64,000 bases of DNA, taken from Pseudomonas viridiflava (lineage in GTDB: Bacteria > Pseudomonadota > Gammaproteobacteria > Pseudomonadales > Pseudomonadaceae). The translations under genes and the position numbers were made by a program. Positions 26,547 through 34,753 of this stretch are shown piece after piece. A model generated the notes under the pieces. That model searched no databases, was not told the origin of the DNA, and saw only the letters and a list, made by a program, of their open reading frames with translations. The stretch spans positions 1 to 64,000 of the forward strand of contig NZ_UTHA01000259.1 of assembly GCF_900582195.1 (NCBI RefSeq), written 5' to 3'. How positions within the stretch are numbered: the first letter of the stretch is position 1; each line of letters starts with the position of its first letter.

Positions 26547-28283
26547 ATGAAAGACACCATTCGCCAGCTGATCCAACAAGCCCTCACCCAACTCGTCAAC
26601 GAAGGTGTGTTGCCTGAAGGCCTGTCGCCGGCGATTCAGGTGGAGAACGCCCGTGACAAGACCCACGGCGACTTCGCCAGCAACATCGCGATGATGCTGG
26701 CCAAGCCTGCGAGCATGAAGCCGCGCGATCTGGCGGAAAAAATCATCGCCGCGCTGCCGGCTGACGAAAACGTCACCAAGGCCGAAATCGCCGGCCCGGG
26801 TTTCATCAACTTCTTCCAGAACACCCAGGCGCTGGCCTCGCGTCTCGACGCTGCACTGGCGGACGTCCATGTTGGCGTACGCAAGGCCGGTCCGGCGCAA
26901 CGCACCGTGGTCGATCTGTCGGCGCCGAACCTGGCCAAGGAGATGCATGTCGGCCATTTACGCTCGACCATCATTGGTGACGGCGTGGCCCGCGTACTCG
27001 AATTCCTTGGCGACGAAGTGATCCGTCAGAACCACGTCGGCGACTGGGGCACCCAGTTCGGCATGCTGATGGCCTACTTGCAAGAAAACCCGATCACCAG
27101 CGATGAGCTGTCTGACCTGGAGAACTTCTACCGCGCCGCCAAACAACGTTTCGATGAATCCGAAGAATTCGCCGACCGCGCCCGTGGTCTGGTGGTCAAG
27201 CTGCAGGCCGGCGACGCCGAGTGCCTGGCGCTGTGGACCAAGTTCAAGGACATCTCGCTGTCGCACTGCCAGAAGATCTACGAACTGCTCAACGTCAAAC
27301 TGACCATGGCCGACGTGATGGGCGAAAGCGCCTACAACGACGACCTGATCAATGTGGTCAACGACCTGAAAGCCGCTGGCATGCTGGTCGAGAGCAACGG
27401 CGCGCAGTGCGTGTTCCTCGACGAGTTCAAGAACGCTGACGGCGATCCGCTGCCGGTGATCATCGTCAAGGCTGATGGCGGCTACCTGTACGCCACCACT
27501 GACCTGGCGGCCGTGCGCTACCGCAGTGGCAAGCTGAAAGCCGATCGCGCGCTGTACTTCGTCGACCAGCGCCAGGCCCTGCACTTCCAGCAAGTGTTCG
27601 CCGTGGCGCGCAAGGCCGGTTTCGTCACCCATCCGATGGAAATGGAACACATGGGCTTCGGCACCATGAACGGCGCTGACGGCCGTCCGTTCAAGACCCG
27701 TGACGGCGGCACCGTGAAGCTGATCGACCTGCTGACCGAAGCGCAGGAACGTGCCTACAACCTGGTCAGAGAGAAGAACCCGGAACTGGCCGAAGACGAA
27801 CTGCGCAACATCGCCAAAGTCGTCGGCATCGGCGCGGTGAAATACGCCGACCTGTCGAAGCACCGCACCAGCGACTACAGCTTCAACTTCGACCTGATGC
27901 TGAATTTCGAAGGCAACACCGCACCGTACCTGCTGTATGCCTACACCCGTGTGGCCGGTGTGTTCCGCAAACTGGGCAAGGACTTCAGCGAAGTCGACGG
28001 CCAGATCGTTCTCGAGGCGGAACACGAACTGGAGCTGGCGGCGAAACTGGCGCAGTTCGGCGAAGTGCTGAACAACGTGTCCGACAAAGGCACGCCGCAC
28101 ATTCTCTGCACTTATCTGTACGACGTTGCCGGTCTGTTCTCCAGCTTCTACGAGAACTGCCCGATCCTCGCTGCCGAAACGCCAGCCCAGATGCAGAGCC
28201 GTCTGCGCCTGGCCGCGCTGACCGGTCGCACCCTCAAGCAAGGCCTGGAGCTGTTGGGTCTGGAAACTCTGGAGCGTATGTAA
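26547..28283 (+). CDS. argS: Arginyl-tRNA synthetase
   Basis: 578 residues from ATG at 26547 (MKDTIRQLIQQALTQL, AAGAGAAG upstream); an open extension back to 26457 is not family-like. Class I synthetase: the HIGH signature appears as APNLAKEMHVGHLRS near residue 130, the DWGTQFGM segment follows, and the C-terminal DALR anticodon-binding domain holds YAYTRVAGVFRK. It charges tRNA-Arg in the cytoplasm. Followed after one base by the SPOR protein gene. Confidence 0.97.
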   Translation: MKDTIRQLIQQALTQLVNEGVLPEGLSPAIQVENARDKTHGDFASNIAMMLAKPASMKPRDLAEKIIAALPADENVTKAEIAGPGFINFFQNTQALASRLDAALADVHVGVRKAGPAQRTVVDLSAPNLAKEMHVGHLRSTIIGDGVARVLEFLGDEVIRQNHVGDWGTQFGMLMAYLQENPITSDELSDLENFYRAAKQRFDESEEFADRARGLVVKLQAGDAECLALWTKFKDISLSHCQKIYELLNVKLTMADVMGESAYNDDLINVVNDLKAAGMLVESNGAQCVFLDEFKNADGDPLPVIIVKADGGYLYATTDLAAVRYRSGKLKADRALYFVDQRQALHFQQVFAVARKAGFVTHPMEMEHMGFGTMNGADGRPFKTRDGGTVKLIDLLTEAQERAYNLVREKNPELAEDELRNIAKVVGIGAVKYADLSKHRTSDYSFNFDLMLNFEGNTAPYLLYAYTRVAGVFRKLGKDFSEVDGQIVLEAEHELELAAKLAQFGEVLNNVSDKGTPHILCTYLYDVAGLFSSFYENCPILAAETPAQMQSRLRLAALTGRTLKQGLELLGLETLERM

Positions 28284-28284
28284 G

Positions 28285-29001
28285 TTGGCTGCCAAGAAAA
28301 AACCTGCACCCAAGCGTGGCGCCAGCCGTTACCAAGCTCCTGCGAAGCAACCGATTCCGGGTTGGCTGTGGATGGCCATCGGCCTGACGGTCGGCGCGTT
28401 CATTGTGTTTCTGATGAAGCTGGAGCCGGGCAAGGGTAGCGACACGGTCAAGCGTGAGAAGGTCGAACAGGCGCAACAGCAGAAAGCGTCGAAGATCGCC
28501 GAGGCCAACAAGACCCCGCCGAGCCCGACGCAACCGGTGAAGCCGAAGTACGACTTCTACACCCTGTTGCCGGAATCGGAAGTGATCGTGCCGCCGGACG
28601 CGGTGCCTGAGAAGACCTTGCCGACGCCACAAGTGCCGGCCATTCCGACTACGCCAGTGACACCGGCGGAAGCGGCGAAGATCGACACCGCGCGCGCTCA
28701 GGCAGCTCTGGCCGGGATTACCCCGCCACCAGCACCGCCGGTAAGCAAAGCCGCGCCAGTGACCAAGTTCTTCCTGCAGGCCGGTTCGTTCCGCAAGGAA
28801 ACCGATGCCGACAAGGTCCGCGCGCAGATCATTCTGCTCGGTCAAGCCGTAGCGGTTGAGTCCGGCACGGTGAAGGATGAAACCTGGTATCGCGTTTTGG
28901 TTGGTCCGTTCAGCAACCGCGAACAACTGACCACGGCACAGAAACAACTGGCCGGCGCCGGCTTCAGCAACCTGTTGTTACAACAACGCCAGAGCCGCTG
29001 A
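28285..29001 (+). CDS. SPOR-domain membrane protein, FtsN-like
   Basis: 238 residues with a TTG start at 28285, one base after the argS stop. A Lys/Pro/Arg-rich cytoplasmic tail (AAKKKPAPKRGASRYQAP) precedes a single membrane helix near 25-46. A charged and Pro-rich periplasmic linker follows, then a SPOR domain at about 158-236 (KFFLQAGSFRKETDADKVRAQ). This layout is that of FtsN-type cell-division proteins, and the argS-this gene-hslVU order is conserved in pseudomonads. Calling it true FtsN would need functional evidence. Length is shorter than E. coli FtsN (319). Confidence 0.88.
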   Translation: MAAKKKPAPKRGASRYQAPAKQPIPGWLWMAIGLTVGAFIVFLMKLEPGKGSDTVKREKVEQAQQQKASKIAEANKTPPSPTQPVKPKYDFYTLLPESEVIVPPDAVPEKTLPTPQVPAIPTTPVTPAEAAKIDTARAQAALAGITPPPAPPVSKAAPVTKFFLQAGSFRKETDADKVRAQIILLGQAVAVESGTVKDETWYRVLVGPFSNREQLTTAQKQLAGAGFSNLLLQQRQSR

Positions 29002-29028
29002 CCCACCAGAAATACCGCGTCATCGTTC

Positions 29029-29094
29029 TTCGCGAGCAAGCTCGCTCCCACAGGGTCTGCGCTAATCCTGTGGGAGCGAGCTTGCTCGCGAAAG
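29029..29094. repeat. REP doublet (REPIN), GTGGG-in
   Basis: CGCGAA ends face outward with an 18-base centre between the CCCACA and TGTGGG ends. It separates the SPOR gene from the heat-shock promoter of hslV. Confidence 0.95.
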
Positions 29095-29160
29095 CGTCAT
29101 TTCCAACGCCACATAGCCCGAACCTATCACCCGCCGTTCGTCCCTCCGCACCCTCCCCGG

Positions 29161-29187
29161 TTGAAATCCTCTCCAGCACCCCCATAT
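29161..29187 (+). promoter_or_regulatory. Sigma-32 (heat-shock) promoter of hslVU
   Basis: TTGAAA (29161-29166), a 13-base spacer and CCCCATAT (29180-29187) match the RpoH consensus almost perfectly. It lies about 45 bases upstream of hslV, which is a known heat-shock gene in other bacteria. Confidence 0.88.
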
Positions 29188-29233
29188 GAATGGGCATAAG
29201 GCACTTTCGCCCCGCTGTGTGGAGACTCTTCCC

Positions 29234-29764
29234 TTGACCACCATCGTTTCAGTCCGCCGTCACGGCAAAGTCGTCATGGGCGGCGACGGCCAGGTTTCTC
29301 TCGGCAATACCGTGATGAAAGGCAACGCGAAAAAAGTTCGTCGCCTGTACCACGGCCAGGTCATCGCCGGTTTTGCCGGTGCCACCGCCGACGCCTTTAC
29401 CCTCTTCGAACGTTTCGAAGGCCAGCTTGAAAAACATCAGGGCCACCTGGTGCGCGCCGCTGTCGAACTCGCCAAAGAATGGCGCACCGACCGTTCCCTG
29501 AGCCGCCTCGAAGCCATGCTCGCGGTCGCCAACAAAGACGCTTCCTTGATCATCACCGGCAACGGTGACGTGGTCGAACCCGAAGACGGCCTGATCGCCA
29601 TGGGTTCCGGCGGCGCCTATGCGCAAGCCGCCGCCAGCGCGCTGCTGAAAAAGACCGACCTGTCGGCCCGCGAAATCGTCGAAACCGCCCTCGGCATCGC
29701 CGGCGACATCTGTGTATTCACCAACCACACTCAGACCATTGAGGAGCAGGATCTCGCTGAATAA
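29234..29764 (+). CDS. hslV: ATP-dependent protease HslVU, proteolytic subunit
   Basis: 176 residues from TTG at 29234, with GGAGA 9 bases upstream. A longer frame from 29186 would start inside the promoter leader and bury the active site. After removal of the initiator the N-terminus is TTIVSVRRHG, exposing the catalytic Thr of this beta-type proteasome subunit; GDGQVSLGN and MGSGGAYAQAAA are family motifs. HslV dodecamers pair with HslU ATPase rings in the cytoplasm. Confidence 0.97.
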   Translation: MTTIVSVRRHGKVVMGGDGQVSLGNTVMKGNAKKVRRLYHGQVIAGFAGATADAFTLFERFEGQLEKHQGHLVRAAVELAKEWRTDRSLSRLEAMLAVANKDASLIITGNGDVVEPEDGLIAMGSGGAYAQAAASALLKKTDLSAREIVETALGIAGDICVFTNHTQTIEEQDLAE

Positions 29765-29818
29765 GCCTGACGCGGCCCTGTGCCACGGCTTGTTTCTGCT
29801 TGAGGACCGTCAATTACT

Positions 29819-31156
29819 ATGTCCATGACTCCCCGCGAAATCGTCCACGAACTCAACCGCCACATCATCGGCCAGGACGATGCCAAGCGCGCCGTCGCGA
29901 TTGCCCTGCGCAACCGCTGGCGCCGCATGCAGCTGCCTGAAGAGCTGCGTGTTGAAGTGACCCCGAAGAACATCCTGATGATCGGCCCGACCGGTGTCGG
30001 TAAAACCGAGATCGCCCGTCGTCTGGCGAAACTGGCCAACGCGCCGTTCATCAAGGTCGAAGCAACCAAGTTCACCGAAGTCGGCTACGTCGGTCGTGAC
30101 GTCGAATCGATCATCCGTGATCTCGCCGACGCTGCGATCAAGATGCTCCGCGAGCAGGAAATGACCCGCGTGCGTCACCGCGCCGAAGACGCCGCCGAGG
30201 ATCGCATCCTCGACGCACTGCTGCCGCCGGCGCGCATGGGCTTCAGCAATGAAGAAACGCCGAGCAGCGATTCCAACACCCGTCAGCTGTTCCGCAAGCG
30301 CCTGCGCGAAGGTCAGTTGGACGACAAGGAAATCGAAATCGAAGTCGCCGAAGTGGCCGGCATCGAAATCGCCACGCCGCCCGGCATGGAAGAGATGACC
30401 AACCAGCTGCAGTCGCTGTTTGCCAATATGGGCAAGGGCAAGAAGAAGGCACGCAAGCTCAAGGTCAAAGAGGCGCTGAAGCTGGTGCGCGACGAAGAAG
30501 CCGGGCGTCTGGTCAACGAAGAAGAGCTGAAAGCCAAGGCGCTGGAAGCGGTTGAACAGCACGGCATCGTGTTCATCGACGAGATCGACAAAGTCGCCAA
30601 GCGCGGTAATGTCGGCGGCGCCGATGTGTCCCGTGAAGGCGTACAGCGCGACCTGCTGCCGCTGATCGAAGGCTGCACCGTCAACACCAAACTGGGCATG
30701 GTCAAGACCGACCACATCCTGTTCATCGCATCCGGTGCGTTCCACCTGAGCAAGCCGAGCGATCTGGTGCCTGAGCTGCAAGGCCGTCTGCCGATTCGCG
30801 TCGAACTCAAGGCGCTGAGCCCGGAAGACTTCGAGCGCATCCTCAGCGAACCCCACGCTTCGCTCACCGAGCAATACTGCGCGCTGCTGAAAACCGAAGG
30901 CCTGAACATCCAGTTCCAGCCGGAAGGCATCAAGCGTCTGGCGGAGATCGCCTGGCAGGTCAACGAGAAGACCGAGAACATCGGTGCCCGTCGCCTGCAC
31001 ACGCTGCTTGAGCGCCTACTGGAAGAGGTGTCGTTCAGCGCCGGCGATCTGGCCAGCACCCACGATGAGCAGCCGATTCTGATCGACGCGGAATACGTCA
31101 ACAGCCACCTCGGCGAATTGGCGAAGAACGAAGACCTGTCCCGTTATATCCTGTAA
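29819..31156 (+). CDS. hslU: ATP-dependent protease HslVU, ATPase subunit
   Basis: 445 residues. AAA+ unfoldase with Walker A GPTGVGKTE near 56-64, the pore motif GYVGRDVES, Walker B FIDEIDKVAKR near 250 and the sensor-2 region near GARRLHTLLERLLE. The intermediate I-domain (about 110-240) is Lys/Glu-rich as expected. C-terminus SRYIL docks into HslV. Start MSMTPREIVHELNRHIIGQDDAK. It lies 54 bp after hslV in the same operon. Confidence 0.98.
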   Translation: MSMTPREIVHELNRHIIGQDDAKRAVAIALRNRWRRMQLPEELRVEVTPKNILMIGPTGVGKTEIARRLAKLANAPFIKVEATKFTEVGYVGRDVESIIRDLADAAIKMLREQEMTRVRHRAEDAAEDRILDALLPPARMGFSNEETPSSDSNTRQLFRKRLREGQLDDKEIEIEVAEVAGIEIATPPGMEEMTNQLQSLFANMGKGKKKARKLKVKEALKLVRDEEAGRLVNEEELKAKALEAVEQHGIVFIDEIDKVAKRGNVGGADVSREGVQRDLLPLIEGCTVNTKLGMVKTDHILFIASGAFHLSKPSDLVPELQGRLPIRVELKALSPEDFERILSEPHASLTEQYCALLKTEGLNIQFQPEGIKRLAEIAWQVNEKTENIGARRLHTLLERLLEEVSFSAGDLASTHDEQPILIDAEYVNSHLGELAKNEDLSRYIL

Positions 31157-31182
31157 GCCATACTTACAGCAGTAGCGGACCC

Positions 31183-31273
31183 TGTGGGAGCGAGCTTGCT
31201 CGCGAAGAGGCCGTGTCAGTCGACATCAATGTTGTCTGACACACCGCTTTCGCGAGCAAGCTCGCTCCCACAT
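31183..31273. repeat. REP doublet (REPIN), GTGGG-out
   Basis: Fills most of the gap between hslU and the DUF971 gene. Its first arm creates a spurious upstream extension of the DUF971 frame (the GTGGGAGCGAGC arm reads as VGASLLAK). Confidence 0.95.
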
Positions 31274-31309
31274 TTGCTCAAGGGTCGCCCACACATCGGA
31301 CGCCAGCCC

Positions 31310-31687
31310 ATGACTCAAATCCCCACCGACATCAAACTGCACAAAGCCTCGAAAACCCTGACGCTCACCTACGCGTCCGGCGAGGAGTACACCCTGCCCG
31401 CCGAATTCCTGCGCGTGCATTCCCCCTCCGCCGAGGTCCAGGGCCACGGCAAACCGATCCTGCAATTCGGCAAGCTCAACGTGGGTTTGAGCAAACTGGA
31501 ACCGGCCGGTCACTACGCACTGAAACTGACCTTCGACGACGGTCACGATAGCGGCTTGTTCACCTGGGATTATCTCTACGAGCTGGGGCGACGTCATGAC
31601 GCACTCTGGGCCGATTATCTGGCCGAGCTCAAAGCTGCCGGAAAAACCCGCGACCCGAGCGAGTCGATCGTCAAGCTGATGCTCTAG
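31310..31687 (+). CDS. DUF971 (gamma-butyrobetaine hydroxylase-like N-terminal domain) protein
   Basis: 125 residues from ATG at 31310 (MTQIPTDIKLHKASKTLTL). The conserved core includes EYTLPAEFLRVHSPSAEVQGHG and YALKLTFDDGHDSGLFTWDYLYELG. This small domain occurs alone in many proteobacteria and fused to the N-terminus of gamma-butyrobetaine hydroxylases; links to Fe-S metabolism have been suggested for stand-alone forms. Function here is unknown. The hslU-DUF971-phaC1 order is conserved in Pseudomonas. Confidence 0.88.
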   Translation: MTQIPTDIKLHKASKTLTLTYASGEEYTLPAEFLRVHSPSAEVQGHGKPILQFGKLNVGLSKLEPAGHYALKLTFDDGHDSGLFTWDYLYELGRRHDALWADYLAELKAAGKTRDPSESIVKLML

Positions 31688-31945
31688 TCCGAGCCTTGCG
31701 CTCATTAGAGGGCATTTTCTAAATTCATCTGTTTGAATGCTCTGCTGTGTGGCCGAGGATCGGCCTGCTTGCGAAAAAAATTAAACTCGGGTAACCAATG
31801 GAGCTGGCAAGTTCCCTGCAGTGCTCTACGACTGTAAAGCAGCTATGCAGAATTAACGGTCACCCGAGCAGTAGTACCTGGCATTGGCTGTGGAACTGCA
31901 CAGCAGAAAACCGGGTACTCGTCTCAGGACAATGGAGCGTCGTAG
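31688..31945 (+). promoter_or_regulatory. Upstream region of the phaC1-phaZ-phaC2-phaD cluster
   Basis: 258 non-coding bases. This should hold the phaC1 promoter and, from work in P. putida, the PhaD activator site. A sigma-54-like CTGGCATTGGCTGTGGA occurs near 31878-31894, but its -12 half (GTGGA) is poor. The phaC1 ribosome-binding site is GGAG at 31933-31936. Confidence 0.5.
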
Positions 31946-33625
31946 ATGAGTAACAAGAATAACGATGACCTGAAGTACCAAGCCTCGGAAAACACCCTGG
32001 GGCTTAATCCCGTCGTTGGGCTGCGCGGAAAGGATCTGCTGGCCTCTGCTCGAATGGTGCTGAAACAGGCCATTAAACAACCGATCCATAGCGTCAGGCA
32101 CGTCACCCATTTCGGCCTCGAACTGAAGAACGTGTTATTTGGAAAATCCGAACTGCAACCGGCTGGCGATGACCGTCGCTTCGCCGATCCTGCGTGGAGC
32201 CAGAACCCGCTCTACAAACGTTATCTGCAAACTTACCTGGCGTGGCGCAAGGAACTCCATGCCTGGATTGATGACAGCAGCCTGTCACCCAAAGACATCG
32301 CGCGCGGCCACTTCGTCATCAACCTGATGACCGAAGCCATGGCCCCGACCAACACGGCGGCGAATCCGGCAGCCGTGAAACGCTTCTTCGAAACCGGCGG
32401 CAAAAGCCTGCTCGATGGTCTCTCGCATCTGGCCAAGGATCTGGTACACAACGGCGGCATGCCGAGCCAGGTCAACATGGGCGCGTTCGAGGTCGGCAAG
32501 AGCCTCGGCGTCACCGAAGGTGCGGTGGTGTTTCGCAACGACGTGCTGGAACTGATCCAGTACAAGCCGATCACCGAGCAGGTCCACGAGCGTCCGTTGC
32601 TGGTGGTGCCGCCGCAGATCAACAAGTTCTACGTATTCGATTTGAGCCCGGACAAGAGTCTGGCGCGCTTCTGCCTGCGCAATAACGTGCAGACGTTTAT
32701 CGTCAGCTGGCGCAACCCGACCAAGGCCCAGCGCGAGTGGGGCCTGTCGACGTACATCGATGCGCTGAAAGAAGCGGTCGACGTGGTCACCGCGATCACC
32801 GGCAGCAAAGACGTGAACATGCTCGGCGCCTGCTCCGGTGGCATCACCTGCACCGCCCTGCTCGGCCACTACGCAGCGATCGGCCAGAACAAGGTCAATG
32901 CCCTCACGCTGCTGGTCAGCGTGCTCGACACCACCCTGGACAGCGACGTCGCGCTATTCGTCGACGAGCAGACCCTGGAGACCGCCAAGCGCCATTCGTA
33001 TCAGGCCGGCGTGCTCGAAGGCAAAGACATGGCCAAGGTCTTCGCCTGGATGCGCCCCAACGACCTGATCTGGAACTACTGGGTCAACAACTACCTGCTC
33101 GGCAACGAGCCGCCGGTGTTCGACATCCTGTTCTGGAACAATGACACCACAAGGTTGCCAGCGGCGTTCCACGGCGACCTGATCGAGATGTTCAAAAACA
33201 ACCCACTGATCCGCCCGAATGCACTGGAAGTGTGCGGCACGCCGATCGACCTCAAGCAGGTCACGGCCGATATCTTCTCGCTGGCCGGCACCAACGACCA
33301 CATCACGCCGTGGAAGTCCTGCTACAAGTCGGCGCAGTTGTTTGGCGGCAAGGTCGAATTCGTGCTGTCGAGCAGCGGGCATATCCAGAGCATTCTGAAC
33401 CCGCCGGGCAACCCGAAATCGCGTTACATGACCGGCGAAGAGATGGCGGCGAATGCCGATGAGTGGCAAGAGAACTCGACCAAGCACACCGATTCCTGGT
33501 GGCTGTACTGGCAGGCGTGGCAGGCCGAGCGCTCGGGCAACCTGAAAAAGGCCCCGCTGAAACTGGGCAACAAGGCGTACCCGGCGGGTGAAGCCTCGCC
33601 GGGCACTTACGTTCACGAGCGGTAA
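31946..33625 (+). CDS. phaC1: Class II poly(3-hydroxyalkanoate) synthase 1
   Basis: 559 residues. It polymerises medium-chain (R)-3-hydroxyacyl-CoA into PHA on the surface of granules. The catalytic triad can be placed exactly: Cys296 in the lipase-like box LGACSGG, Asp451 in GTNDHITPW and His479 in SSSGHIQS, the positions known for Pseudomonas PhaC1. Full length, first gene of phaC1-phaZ-phaC2-phaD. Its first codons contain overlapping AANAANAA motifs of the kind bound by Hfq/Crc. Confidence 0.98.
   Translation: MSNKNNDDLKYQASENTLGLNPVVGLRGKDLLASARMVLKQAIKQPIHSVRHVTHFGLELKNVLFGKSELQPAGDDRRFADPAWSQNPLYKRYLQTYLAWRKELHAWIDDSSLSPKDIARGHFVINLMTEAMAPTNTAANPAAVKRFFETGGKSLLDGLSHLAKDLVHNGGMPSQVNMGAFEVGKSLGVTEGAVVFRNDVLELIQYKPITEQVHERPLLVVPPQINKFYVFDLSPDKSLARFCLRNNVQTFIVSWRNPTKAQREWGLSTYIDALKEAVDVVTAITGSKDVNMLGACSGGITCTALLGHYAAIGQNKVNALTLLVSVLDTTLDSDVALFVDEQTLETAKRHSYQAGVLEGKDMAKVFAWMRPNDLIWNYWVNNYLLGNEPPVFDILFWNNDTTRLPAAFHGDLIEMFKNNPLIRPNALEVCGTPIDLKQVTADIFSLAGTNDHITPWKSCYKSAQLFGGKVEFVLSSSGHIQSILNPPGNPKSRYMTGEEMAANADEWQENSTKHTDSWWLYWQAWQAERSGNLKKAPLKLGNKAYPAGEASPGTYVHER
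31952..31963 (+). promoter_or_regulatory. Putative Hfq/Crc-binding (CA) motif at the phaC1 start
   Basis: AACAAGAATAAC, codons 3-6 of phaC1, contains two overlapping matches to AANAANAA (31952-31959 and 31955-31962). Crc is reported to repress PhaC1 synthesis in P. putida, so catabolite repression of translation is plausible here. Confidence 0.6.
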
Positions 33626-33629
33626 AACC

Positions 33630-33720
33630 TGTGGGAGCGAGCTTGCTCGCGAAAGCGTCGTGTCAGTCACCATCAATGTTGAATGATTGATCGCATTCGC
33701 GAGCAAGCTCGCTCCCACAG
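33630..33720. repeat. REP doublet (REPIN), GTGGG-out, between phaC1 and phaZ
   Basis: Begins only 5 bases after the phaC1 stop and ends 43 bases before phaZ. Placed inside a presumed operon, it may set the relative stability of upstream and downstream mRNA. Confidence 0.95.
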
Positions 33721-33762
33721 TTATAAATTTGAGAAACAGACTCCATCCACAGGGCCTGACGC

Positions 33763-34617
33763 ATGCCGCAACCGTTCATATTCCGTACCGTCGATCTGGA
33801 TGGCCAGACCCTCCGCACGGCGGTGCGCCCCGGCAAGCCTCACTTGACGCCCTTGCTGATTTTCAACGGCATCGGCGCCAACCTGGAGCTGGTGTTTCCG
33901 TTTGTCGCGGCGCTGGACCCCGACCTGGAAGTGATCGCCTTCGACGTGCCCGGTGTCGGCGGTTCCTCGACGCCGAACCGGCCGTATCGCTTTCCCGGGC
34001 TGGCCAAGCTGACGTCACGGATGCTCGATTACCTCGACTACGGCCAGGTCAACGTCATCGGCGTGTCGTGGGGCGGCGCCCTCGCGCAGCAGTTCGCCTA
34101 CGACTACCCGGAGCGCTGCAAGAAACTGGTGCTGGCGGCGACCGCGGCCGGTGCCGTGATGGTGCCGGGCAAGCCGAAAGTGCTGTGGATGATGGCCAGT
34201 CCACGGCGCTACATTCAGCCTTCCCATGTGATCCGCATCGCCCCGCTGATCTATGGCGGCTCGTTCCGTCGCGACCCGACCCTTGCCGCCAGCCACGCGG
34301 CAAAAGTGCGTTCGGCGGGCAAACTCGGTTACTACTGGCAACTGTTCGCAGGCCTCGGCTGGACCAGCATTCACTGGCTGCACAAGATCCATCAACCCAC
34401 GCTGGTGCTGGCCGGCGATGACGATCCGCTGATCCCGCTGATCAACATGCGCATGCTCGCCTGGCGCATTCCCAACGCGCAACTGCACATCATCGACGAC
34501 GGTCATCTGTTCCTGATTACCCGCGCCGAAGCGGTGGCGCCGATCATCATGAAATTCCTCCAGGAGGAACGTCAGCGCGCGGTGATGCACCCGCATCCGA
34601 CACCGCTGGGCGGATAA
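33763..34617 (+). CDS. phaZ: Intracellular medium-chain-length PHA depolymerase
   Basis: 284 residues, alpha/beta-hydrolase fold. The nucleophile is Ser102 in GVSWGG, with an oxyanion segment FNGIGANLE near residue 30, a likely Asp in LAGDDDPLIP and the His in DDGHLFLI. It releases 3-hydroxy acids from granule PHA when carbon is needed. Its place between the two synthase genes is the standard class II layout. Confidence 0.97.
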   Translation: MPQPFIFRTVDLDGQTLRTAVRPGKPHLTPLLIFNGIGANLELVFPFVAALDPDLEVIAFDVPGVGGSSTPNRPYRFPGLAKLTSRMLDYLDYGQVNVIGVSWGGALAQQFAYDYPERCKKLVLAATAAGAVMVPGKPKVLWMMASPRRYIQPSHVIRIAPLIYGGSFRRDPTLAASHAAKVRSAGKLGYYWQLFAGLGWTSIHWLHKIHQPTLVLAGDDDPLIPLINMRMLAWRIPNAQLHIIDDGHLFLITRAEAVAPIIMKFLQEERQRAVMHPHPTPLGG

Positions 34618-34753
34618 CCCTTCCGGCAGGCTTTATGCAGGCCTTTGTACAGTGCGCGGCAGGACGCTGCGCAGGCAGCAACCCGCAACAGCGTCTATGG
34701 TGTTCTGGTTCGGTGAGTTTGTTTTTGGCCTGAAGACGAAGGAGTGTTGAGTC

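Noticed and set aside
31184..31309. N-terminal extension MGASLLAK... of the DUF971 frame, and similar frames near other REPs
   Set aside because: The REP arm GTGGGAGCGAGCTTGCTCGC reads as VGASLLA in one frame, so the same peptide appears wherever a REP occurs. It is not a protein start.
31878..31894. Sigma-54 promoter upstream of phaC1
   Set aside because: The -24 half CTGGCAT fits but the -12 half is GTGGA where TTGCA/T is expected. Left as a note only.
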